NCBI GenBank assembly: GCA_944376425.1
Contig: CALWCS010000089.1
Span: 1-32,398 of the forward strand
DNA: 32,398 nucleotides
Origin: an uncultured Lachnospiraceae bacterium
GTDB taxonomy: Bacteria > Bacillota > Clostridia > Lachnospirales > Lachnospiraceae
Direction: 5' to 3'
The position numbers were made by a program, and so were the translations under genes. The stretch's first letter is position 1. Every line of letters begins with the position of its first letter. The notes beneath the pieces were generated by a model, which saw nothing but the letters and a program-made list of their open reading frames with translations, ran no database searches and was not told the origin of the DNA. Positions 8,071-15,547 of the stretch are shown one piece after another.

Positions 8071-9051
8071 TTAAAAAAATCTACTATTTTTTAAACTATA
8101 TAAAATATCCATAAAGCTTGCACATATCTTTAAAGCAAAATCAAAGCGTTTGCGAATCATAAAAAAAATTATTTTAGTATATATTCTTTGGCAATCTTCT
8201 TTTCTCCATGTTAAATTGCAATACTCTTTTGTATCATGTAGTATATCTTTGAACTCACGATAAGATATCTTGCATCTTCTAGCCTTACGTATAATTCTTA
8301 AAAATTCTCGTAGATACAAATCTACATATTGGCTTTTCTTATCAGTATTCAAATTTATTAATGCTTTATACTGTAAATTCAAATACTTAATAGCGTCTTT
8401 ATGATGTTTACCGCTTAAATTATGATCACTTACCTGATTAATATAGTGATAGTGGCAATTATTAACTACGCTGATCGTATTGATATTTTTTATATATTCC
8501 AGATTGAAAATCAAATCTTCCCCGTTTTTTACTTCTGTATTAAATAAAGTATCTATATGCTCAATCTTATACAATTTGTTCCACAAGGAATTTAATAAAC
8601 CCTCTTGATACATATTTAGAATCTGATCCCGAATAACTTTATTTTCATAAATTCTTTTTTTAAATAAAATAGGCCTAATTCGGTCATTGTTATGTATATA
8701 ATAGCCATCTATTACCCAATCACAATCCTTTTTTATAATTTCATTTACTAGGAATTCCGTCATATCTGGTTCTAAATAGTCATCAGAATCAACGAACTGG
8801 ACATATGTACCTGTAGCTTTTTTAATACCCAAATTCCTTGCTAATGATGGTCCCGAATTTTCAATTGTAATAAGATTGATTCTAGAATCATCAAAATTCT
8901 TCACAAGATCCAAGCTTTGATCTATGGAGCCATCATTAATCACAATTATCTCTATATTTTTATATGTTTGAGATATAATACTTTCTATACAGGTTTTTAT
9001 TGTCTTTTCAGCATTATACATTGGAACAATAATACTTACTTTTTCAAGCAT
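8071..9051 (-). CDS. GT2-family glycosyltransferase
   Basis: 326 aa from ATG 9051. Another ATG lies three codons earlier (9060), but AAAGG sits directly against it; the same AAGGA is about 8 bases ahead of 9051, which I prefer. The GT-A domain starts MLEKVSIIVPMYNAEKTIKT, with VINDGSIDQS near residues 38-47, SGPSLARNLGIKKATGTYV, and the DXD-type FVDSDDYLEPDM near residues 88-99. A helical C-terminal part follows from about residue 215 (SDHNLSGKHHKDAIKYLN onward). Family expectation is addition of one sugar to the repeat unit on the cytoplasmic side. A 200-bp spacer separates it from the next GT2 gene. Confidence 0.86.
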   Translation of the reverse strand: MLEKVSIIVPMYNAEKTIKTCIESIISQTYKNIEIIVINDGSIDQSLDLVKNFDDSRINLITIENSGPSLARNLGIKKATGTYVQFVDSDDYLEPDMTEFLVNEIIKKDCDWVIDGYYIHNNDRIRPILFKKRIYENKVIRDQILNMYQEGLLNSLWNKLYKIEHIDTLFNTEVKNGEDLIFNLEYIKNINTISVVNNCHYHYINQVSDHNLSGKHHKDAIKYLNLQYKALINLNTDKKSQYVDLYLREFLRIIRKARRCKISYREFKDILHDTKEYCNLTWRKEDCQRIYTKIIFFMIRKRFDFALKICASFMDILYSLKNSRFF

Positions 9052-9354
9052 GTCTTTCATCCTTTATTTCTTGAGTATTTAGCGCAAACATTTTTTTAAG
9101 CAGTCTATCTTTCATCTAACATTCAACTCATTCAGGAAAATAATAAAATCCACATAGCTTTTAATAGAATTAACTTCCACATTTCTGAAAATTATCATCT
9201 TAGCATTAGATTTTGAACTATCAATAGTACTGTCTATAATAATTAATATTACAATATGATAAAAAACTGATTTTCAAAGAGGTTAAATATATGAAAGTCT
9301 TATTTTCTATATTATAAACTATGGACTATTATATAAAATTTTATACAACCCAGA

Positions 9355-10545
9355 CTAAGCGGTAATATTTCGTACATTCACCAATGTGGTTTTCATATTT
9401 GATTCACTAAATACAATTAATTTAAAAAAAATATACCCATAAAGTAACAATTGATAACCATAGAAGCCGTTAATAAAAGATGGAATAAACCAAAAAGCAA
9501 ACAGCATAACCTCTTTGAATAGGGATTTCAAACAAATTGTATTCTTTATTTCGCGAATTAATATCGAAATATATATAGATGTTCCGAATAATCCCAATCC
9601 TAAAAGTAGAGTAATATAATCATTATGTGCACCAATAGCAATACCAGTTAAACTGAGATTTATTAACTGGACATAGTCAAAGCCATGTCCAAATATTTTA
9701 TTGATAAAATTTGACTGTAAAAATGCTTCTATATCTTTAAGCCAAAACACAGTTCTACCAGATGTATACGCATCACTATTTTCACCAGATATATTGACCA
9801 TTCTATCAAACACATTTGAATTAATTAACAAATACCCCATAATAACAACAACTAACGGCAGTATTAATAATTTTATAGAAACTCTATCTATTTTATAAAG
9901 ATATAAGTAAATGATAATAATAGTTGCAGGTATCAAAAAAACTCTTGCAGAAGATTGTAAAACGGCTATTATTGCAGGCAACATCATTAAGAAGTGTTTG
10001 GTAGGGAATTTATCTTTTATCACTTTACTAGAGTTGTAGAGATCAATCAATACTAAACACATAATAAAACAAGCTGCGGATGCCATCGTATGCTGATGCG
10101 CTGTAAATCCGACAAAATATCTTTCTGAAAAAGAAATTTTATATCCGTTTCCACTGACCAGTAAAAAAGCAAGAATTAAATCAGCAAAAATAATAGTCAA
10201 ACGGATTAATTTCCTTTCCTTAATAAAAGCCAAAATAATTTTTTCTTGAAACATGATATCCTCGCTCATGTAAATTAACCATATAGCAATGAGCCAGTAA
10301 ATAGAGTTTGTTAAATTAGTTGCTATATTCGATGTGGTTAAAAACGAAAACAATACACTTAATCCAGATAAAATCAAGATATAAAAATTATTTTTCTTAC
10401 ACAATAAAAAAGACAATGTTAAAAAAAACAAACAAAACCCTACAATTCTGTTCAGATTGAACGGAAGGATAGTTTGAACTAGTGTTCCTAATAATAAAAT
10501 ACATATCAAAACTATAAATAATGAATACTTATTCACCTTTAGCAT
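9355..10545 (-). CDS. wzy: Wzy-type O-antigen/capsule polymerase
   Basis: 396 aa, about 10-12 membrane segments, poorly conserved sequence as usual for polymerases. The recognisable part is the large outer loop and following helix: SGRTVFWLKDIEAF (about residues 261-274), GHGFDYVQ, then GAHNDYITLLLGLGLFG, the O-antigen ligase/polymerase pattern with the H-N/D pair. It would join flipped repeat units on the outer membrane face. It overlaps the upstream GT4 gene by 17 bp (10529-10545), which suggests coupled translation; GGTGA precedes the ATG. With wzx it defines a Wzx/Wzy-dependent pathway. The 294 bp after it (9061-9354) hold no gene I can see. Confidence 0.85.
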   Translation of the reverse strand: MLKVNKYSLFIVLICILLLGTLVQTILPFNLNRIVGFCLFFLTLSFLLCKKNNFYILILSGLSVLFSFLTTSNIATNLTNSIYWLIAIWLIYMSEDIMFQEKIILAFIKERKLIRLTIIFADLILAFLLVSGNGYKISFSERYFVGFTAHQHTMASAACFIMCLVLIDLYNSSKVIKDKFPTKHFLMMLPAIIAVLQSSARVFLIPATIIIIYLYLYKIDRVSIKLLILPLVVVIMGYLLINSNVFDRMVNISGENSDAYTSGRTVFWLKDIEAFLQSNFINKIFGHGFDYVQLINLSLTGIAIGAHNDYITLLLGLGLFGTSIYISILIREIKNTICLKSLFKEVMLFAFWFIPSFINGFYGYQLLLYGYIFFKLIVFSESNMKTTLVNVRNITA

Positions 10546-11671
10546 TTGACTTCACCATATTAAAAATAATTGTATTAACTGTTCTATAATCATACTTTTT
10601 TGATGCAGCGATTGCTTTTGTTGAATAAGATGCATAGTTTTTTAAGATATATTCAAATGCTTCTTCAATCTGTATCGCAGTGCCATCTGTCTTAACTGCA
10701 TTCTCACCAAATTCAACCAGCTCAGAGATTCCACCTACATCTGTGGTAATAATTGGCATTCCATAACTCATTGCTTCAAGAATAGTCATTGGTTTACCTT
10801 CGATATAAGAATTCATGACAAGAATATCTGAATCGATCATCTCTTCTTTAACCTGGTGTGGTTTTAGCGCTCCTTTAAATGTAATTCTATTAGTTCTCAC
10901 TAGTGACTTTAAATAATCTCTTTCTTCGCCATCACCAACAATAGTTAGGCTTATATTGTCTTTATATTCTTCTATGGCCTTTATAATTTCATCAACCCTT
11001 TTGACATTTGATAATCGACCAACAAATAATACTCTTACAGGATTATGAATTCTCTTATTTGTATAATCTTCATCTGGTAAAACAATTGAATTATTTACTT
11101 TTACAATGTGTCTATTATACTTAGTGTACTGATTCAATGAGTCGTTATCTAATACAAAAATCAAGTTTGAATTACTAAGCATCCACTTAATAAAGCTATT
11201 AAAACAGTATTCCATCAATTTGTTATTTTTATAAAAGCGAAATCCCTTTACCATATTAAAAAAGCTTCCATGTGAAAAAATTACTGTTTTTGCAAATGGA
11301 TGACATAATTTTATCTGTATAAAAGCTTCAGGTGTATGTATATAATGTATTACATTTTTTCCATAAGGAATTATCCTTTTATATTTAAATAGTCCTCTAA
11401 GAAATTCTATGCGAAGAGAGTTTTTTACTTCTTTTAAATTATTGTCTCTATATACAACCGGAAGATAGTCAAATTTTCCCCCATTAATATCAACTTTATG
11501 TATTTTTCCTAATGCGGAATAATTAGTTGTCAAGCCTACCAATAATATTTTAGGACAATACTCTTTTTGAAATTGAGAAACATAAGTAAGAAAGTTCCTT
11601 ATACTTGTGAGCTGCCCCCCGATAGGGAAATCAACATAATTGCTCGTATCATAGATTACCAAACTATACAT
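10529..11671 (-). CDS. GT4-family glycosyltransferase
   Basis: 380 aa, GT-B fold. It begins MYSLVIYDTSNYVDFPIGGQ, with the Gly-Gly loop at about residues 18-19. VRVLFVGRLSNVKRVDEIIK (about 207-226) opens the C-terminal nucleotide-sugar domain, and the EX7E region PMTILEAMSYGMPIITTDVGG sits near residues 281-301. Family function is retaining transfer onto the lipid-linked acceptor; the sugar is unknown. It is the first gene inside the repeat-bounded block, about 120 bp from the right 162-bp element, and overlaps the polymerase gene by 17 bp. A GGAAGAGG ribosome site lies ahead of the ATG. Confidence 0.88.
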   Translation of the reverse strand: MYSLVIYDTSNYVDFPIGGQLTSIRNFLTYVSQFQKEYCPKILLVGLTTNYSALGKIHKVDINGGKFDYLPVVYRDNNLKEVKNSLRIEFLRGLFKYKRIIPYGKNVIHYIHTPEAFIQIKLCHPFAKTVIFSHGSFFNMVKGFRFYKNNKLMEYCFNSFIKWMLSNSNLIFVLDNDSLNQYTKYNRHIVKVNNSIVLPDEDYTNKRIHNPVRVLFVGRLSNVKRVDEIIKAIEEYKDNISLTIVGDGEERDYLKSLVRTNRITFKGALKPHQVKEEMIDSDILVMNSYIEGKPMTILEAMSYGMPIITTDVGGISELVEFGENAVKTDGTAIQIEEAFEYILKNYASYSTKAIAASKKYDYRTVNTIIFNMVKSNAKGE

Positions 11672-11790
11672 AAATCTTCCTCTTCCTTAGTAAGATTGAT
11701 TTTACATTAGATCTCTTCCGAGGAGTTTGTCTCCGCTTAACAACATTATTCATGTTCAAAAACAAGATATAATTGTATCAAAGATAAATA

Positions 11791-11952
11791 TGTTAACTTT
11801 TCAGAAGTTTCGCACTAAAGTCAACTAAGTATTAATTTTACTGGGTTTTTACATTTTTGTTAGTGCGAAACATTTCACACTAATAAATTGTGACAATCCA
11901 AGTATTTATGCGGCTTTGCGGGTTTTAGTGTGAAAAAATTGAAGAGTTAACA
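11791..11952 (-). repeat. 162-bp imperfect-palindrome element, right copy (inverted relative to the left copy)
   Basis: Starts TGTTAAC, ends GTTAACA, and equals the reverse complement of 3692-3853 with 5 mismatches over 162 bp. All four alternating boxes are kept unchanged. It lies between the first gene of the 7.9-kb block and the free-standing C-terminal GT4 domain. The flanking bases outside the TGTTAAC ends differ between the copies, so the element boundary is sharp at both sites. No coding capacity. Confidence 0.9.
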
Positions 11953-12026
11953 AAATACCAATGATCCTAGCTGTTTTCTTTGGTAAAACATACCTTTTAG
12001 CCTTTTTAATATTTTGGATAAATGCC

Positions 12027-12551
12027 TCATGAAATCAGTACATTTTGATATATTTCCATAAGGCGTTTATAATTTTGCTTTTCTGAATATAGCTGCTTAT
12101 AGACTGAATATGTGGAACTACGAATATATTTGTAACTCTGTAAACGTTTCACAGCCTGAACAAGATCTTCTGGCGAATCTGAAACAAATTTAGCTCCTGT
12201 AATTTCTTCTGTTACTAGACTACCAACATTCCCCAAATCTGAACCTATAACAGGTGTACCCAATGAATAGGCTTCCAATATTGTCATTGGAAATCCCTCA
12301 TACCATTGTGTGGGCAAAATAAGAGCTTCACTATTTGCAATTAATTTCTTCGCTACTTTATTTGGAATAAAACCTAGCATAGACACACTTGAAAGATGAT
12401 GTTTATCGATAAAATTTTTACACCAAGATTCTAACGGCCCTGATCCACATACTTTTAATTCTTGCGAATTATCTTCCATTATTTTCCACGCTTCGAATAA
12501 TATTTTTAATCCTTTTAATTCATCTAATCTGCCGACATAAATAAAGCTCAT
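12027..12551 (-). CDS. Free-standing C-terminal half of a GT4 glycosyltransferase
   Basis: 174 aa that begins MSFIYVGRLDELKGLKILFE, exactly where the second Rossmann domain of a GT4 enzyme starts, and ends after a complete domain. The EX7E motif (EGFPMTILEAYSLGTPVIGS) is present. The whole N-terminal acceptor domain is missing, about half the normal 350-400 aa. It nevertheless has a good start: AAGGAG about 6 bases before the ATG, 11 bp after the upstream gene's stop. It may be a deletion relic that acquired a start, or a half enzyme working with a separate N-terminal half. The sequence is related to, but clearly different from, the C-terminal half of the gene just upstream. Confidence 0.75.
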   Translation of the reverse strand: MSFIYVGRLDELKGLKILFEAWKIMEDNSQELKVCGSGPLESWCKNFIDKHHLSSVSMLGFIPNKVAKKLIANSEALILPTQWYEGFPMTILEAYSLGTPVIGSDLGNVGSLVTEEITGAKFVSDSPEDLVQAVKRLQSYKYIRSSTYSVYKQLYSEKQNYKRLMEIYQNVLIS

Positions 12552-12562
12552 TATATAACTCC

Positions 12563-13770
12563 TTACTTATTTTTCACGACATTATATATTAATCTTAAAA
12601 TTGAATAATTTATCTCATTCGTAAATTCTGTTTTATACTTTTTATATGCATTTACTTCCATTTCTTTCGTATTCATATTTTCAAATTTTCGTATCGTATT
12701 TTTTAATGATTTTGCGCAATTATACTCAAAATAGAGACCTGTTAGACCGTTTTCAACTAGTGATGCGATATTACCAATATTTCCAACAATAACCGGTTTA
12801 TGTGCTGCATACGCTTCAACAATAATCATACCAAATGTCTCATAACACTGCGATGGAACAATTATTGCTTTTGCATCCAATAAGTATTTGATTAATTCGT
12901 TTCTATCAAGAAAGCCAACAAACTTCATATTATTAGTTGCGATTTTTTTATATTCTTCAAGCTGTGAGCCAGTCCCTGCTATTACAATTTTTTCATTTGG
13001 AAGTTCTGCAAAAGCATGAATCAAGATGTCCAATCCCTTAATTTTTTCTACTCTTCCGATGTATAAGTAATATTCACGCCCCCCCCGATCTGGGCTGAAA
13101 TATCAAACGTGAAATTCGGTTTGATATACACCTTTCTTGAATCAATTATCTGCTTTTTCCCTGGACGATTTAATTGTAGTAACTTTTCTTTATTAAATTC
13201 AGTAAGACAGATATAATTGATTTTTCCATAGATACCTGTCATTCGATGAAACCATGTACTCAGCACACAGGCCACTGTCTGAATTCTACTTCTACGGTAG
13301 CATTTGTGCTTTACCGCACACCAAAGCCCGTTCTCCACACAGTCCTCACATATGTGCCCATCTCTATAGAATGTCGCTCCGGGGCAAAGCAACCGGAAGT
13401 TGTGAACCGTCTGAACTAGTGGAACATTCATAGCGCTTGCAGCGTAATAAACAGATGGGCTGATGAGATTTAGCGTGTTATGTACATGGACAATGTCAAT
13501 CTGTTCTGTCTTAATGAGCCGTTTGATATCTCTGTAAGTTCTCGGATTGAACACAGTGGTGAAGGGAAGCATCAACTTTTGCAGCCTTGACATTTTCTTC
13601 AGCTCTGAGTTATTCCTGCTGTACAAAACTACCTTATGACCATGATCTTCAAGCATTTTCTTCTCATTCGCTACAACTGTATCTTCGCCACCGGGAATTT
13701 GATAGTAGTTGTGTACAATCAAAATATTCTGTTTTCTTTCGTTGTTGCAGTTGTCCGCACTTGCTACCAT
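12563..13770 (-). pseudogene. GT4 glycosyltransferase frame-broken at a G8 run (possibly phase-variable)
   Basis: The N-terminal domain (13770 downward) starts MVASADNCNNERKQNILIVH and has NYYQIPGGEDTVVANE with the Gly-Gly loop, and HVHNTLNLISPSVY. The reading frame then enters eight consecutive G (13079-13086) and dies about 14 codons later at 13048. In another frame the C-terminal domain continues directly from the tract (REYYLYIGRVEKIKGLDILI) to a stop at 12563, with the EX7E motif ETFGMIIVEAYAAHKPVIVG. One extra G would give a single 402-aa enzyme of normal length; losing two would give 401. As written the enzyme is off, unless slippage restores it. A sequencing indel is possible. The first half is richer in GC than the second. 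Confidence 0.85.
13079..13086 (-). repeat. G8 homopolymer inside a glycosyltransferase gene
   Basis: Eight C on the plus strand, eight G on the coding strand, at the junction of the two GT4 domains. The tract length sets the reading frame: multiples of three (6 or 9) give a full-length enzyme, and eight gives the truncated product. Tracts of this kind are known slipped-strand switches in other bacteria. Confidence 0.85.
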
Positions 13771-13772
13771 TC

Positions 13773-14555
13773 TTATTTCCCCCTCACCATTGCATTCCAG
13801 ATAAACTTTGTATTCGTGTGCCAGTACCTTCCAAACAATCTCTTCGGATCCTGCAAAAGCCTATATACCCACTCAAGATTCATCTTTTGCATCCACTCAG
13901 GAGCCCTGCTGATGTTTCCGGCAAAGTAGTCAAAGCCGGCTCCAATGCCAATCATAAAACCTTTAATCTTTCCTTGGTGTTCTGCCATCCAACGTTCCTG
14001 CTTGGGTGCTCCAAGACCAATCCACACAAAGTCCGGCTGAGTCTCATTGATCTGCTCCACCACCAAATGGTTCTCTTCTTCAGTAAGCGGTCGGAATGGC
14101 GGACTATACATACCGGCAATTTGGATACCTGGGTAATCATGCTGAAGTGTCTCGTGCAGTTTCTCAAGCGTATCTTCTGTGCTGCCATAAAAATAATGGC
14201 GGTATCCTTTCTGAACAGATATTTTCAGGATTTCTCCCATATAAGAAGGTCCTGTCGTGCGTTTCATGTTTTTAAACCCGCGCTTTTGACCTACCGTACT
14301 CAGAGGCCCGCCGTCCGGAATCGCCATAATACCGCCATTCTGGACATCACAATAGGACTTATCCTCGAATGAAGTGACTGTGGTATGTACATTAGAGACA
14401 CACATATAATCGCCGGACAGCTCTTTGATGTGCTTGTCCGTAAAATCAAGAAGCCAGTCCATATCAATTGCGGCAATGTTAACGCCTAAAATATTGCAGA
14501 CGGGTATAAGGGACTTATCGACTTTATGCATGTATTTCTCAGTAGTTTTTACCAT
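13773..14555 (-). CDS. WecG/TagA/CpsF-family glycosyltransferase
   Basis: 260 aa from ATG 14555. An earlier ATG (14564) directly abuts AGGAGGG and is too close to be used, whereas 14555 has about 9 bases of spacing. Family signs in order: CNILGVNI (20-27), VSNVHTTV (53-60), IPDGGPLSTVGQ (79-90) with the likely catalytic Asp81, TGPSYMGEI (101-109), YFYGSTEDTL, and GLGAPKQERWM (180-190), then a basic C-terminal tail that binds the membrane in TagA. Members add N-acetylmannosaminuronate (WecG) or N-acetylmannosamine (TagA) to the first lipid-linked sugar, so this is probably the second transfer after the sugar transferase. The next gene starts 2 bp after its stop. GC content resembles the conserved part of the locus. 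Confidence 0.9.
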   Translation of the reverse strand: MVKTTEKYMHKVDKSLIPVCNILGVNIAAIDMDWLLDFTDKHIKELSGDYMCVSNVHTTVTSFEDKSYCDVQNGGIMAIPDGGPLSTVGQKRGFKNMKRTTGPSYMGEILKISVQKGYRHYFYGSTEDTLEKLHETLQHDYPGIQIAGMYSPPFRPLTEEENHLVVEQINETQPDFVWIGLGAPKQERWMAEHQGKIKGFMIGIGAGFDYFAGNISRAPEWMQKMNLEWVYRLLQDPKRLFGRYWHTNTKFIWNAMVRGK

Positions 14556-15504
14556 CGAAATCATCCCTCCTGTTCATAACCATACTTATCTTCCTTGTTA
14601 ATATTTGTTCTTGCATTATCAATCACTGTGGTCATCATTCCAATATTCGTAGGATTTTCATAATTTCCACATTCTTCCTAATAATTTTTCAGAGCAATTT
14701 ATCGTCCCAGGATCTGTTCAAGATCTCATGCTACAAAACTCATAAAATCAACCCCCAAAATGTTCATCTTCATCTTTCAATCATCCAGCCTTATCAACTA
14801 TTCCATTTAGGACAAACACATCAAACATTAACTACTTTATTGCCTTCTATCAGCTTCAATAATCCCATTTTGATAAACACCCTTTGTACATAGCAATCGA
14901 AAACAGACTCTTTCGATGCAACTAATATCATTTGGACAGACCCGTCACCATGTAACGAACATTTTCCGAAAGTTCTTGATTTATTAGGCTTTCCGCTATG
15001 TGAACATCATCCAGGACACCAACAATGCAGCTTGCCTTTCGCTTTATAATGACCTCATCATTGTCTGCAACCATCTATCCAAAATGAATAATTTTATGCT
15101 GTTATAGGCCGGGAAAACTCTCCACTTTAGCTTTATAATAGAAGAACCTCCACATGACTCATCCGACTTTCGCTTTATAATGAAGTAATCACTATCCAAT
15201 CGCTTCTACACAAAAATATTTTTTCAACCCATTTTATGTATTTTCCAGTCCTCATACCGCATTCCTAACCAACTTATTTTTTCGCCCAGCCATTCATATG
15301 ATCAATAAACTTTCAGTTTTATTTTCAAATCAAAACCTTTTCACTCTGCCTTCCATCCTTCCTCCACACTCATTTTATCTCGTGAGGACTCCTTCTATCA
15401 CTATTTTTAATTCCCGCCCCACGTTTTGTATGTATGTTTTCTTTGTTTCTAAGATGGTTTTTTAATATGTACTCTCGTTTTTCTAATATTTTCCAACGAG
15501 TTTC
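14556..15504 (-). other. Long leader/spacer with decayed coding fragments and a short repeat
   Basis: About 950 bp between a strong promoter and tagA with no normal gene. Two short minus frames look protein-like. One is 48 codons (15074 to 14928) containing VIIKRKASCIVGVLDD. The other is 38 codons (14677 to 14561) ending NKEDKYGYEQEG, whose TGA overlaps the first ATG of the tagA frame. Neither has a usable ribosome site and I do not recognise either. A 13-mer CGCTTTATAATGA occurs at 15040-15052 and 15171-15183, with a variant at 15129-15141. In one reading it encodes IIKRK, so it may be duplicated gene debris. A 7-bp hairpin (ATCGAAA/TTTCGAT, 14896-14917) is also present. Confidence 0.5.
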
Positions 15505-15510
15505 TTCCTT

Positions 15511-15540
15511 ATTATAAGTACTTTTTTCCTGTTCTGTCAA
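15511..15540 (-). promoter_or_regulatory. Near-consensus sigma-A promoter for the polysaccharide operon
   Basis: On the minus strand TTGACA (15540-15535), an 18-base spacer and TATAAT (15516-15511). Both hexamers match the vegetative consensus fully. It begins 8 bp after the stop of the sugar transferase gene and reads toward tagA; the transcript would start near 15504. Confidence 0.75.
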
Positions 15541-15547
15541 CTGTTTT

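Noticed and set aside
11664..11753. 29-codon basic frame (MNNVVKRRQTPRKRSNVK...) ending inside the start of the GT4 gene
   Set aside because: No ribosome site upstream and no recognisable family; it is short enough for chance. Its stop overlaps the GT4 start, so coupling cannot be excluded.
15037..15183. CRISPR array from the repeated 13-mer
   Set aside because: The repeats are too short, one copy is degenerate, and the spacings are unequal (about 89 and 42 bases).
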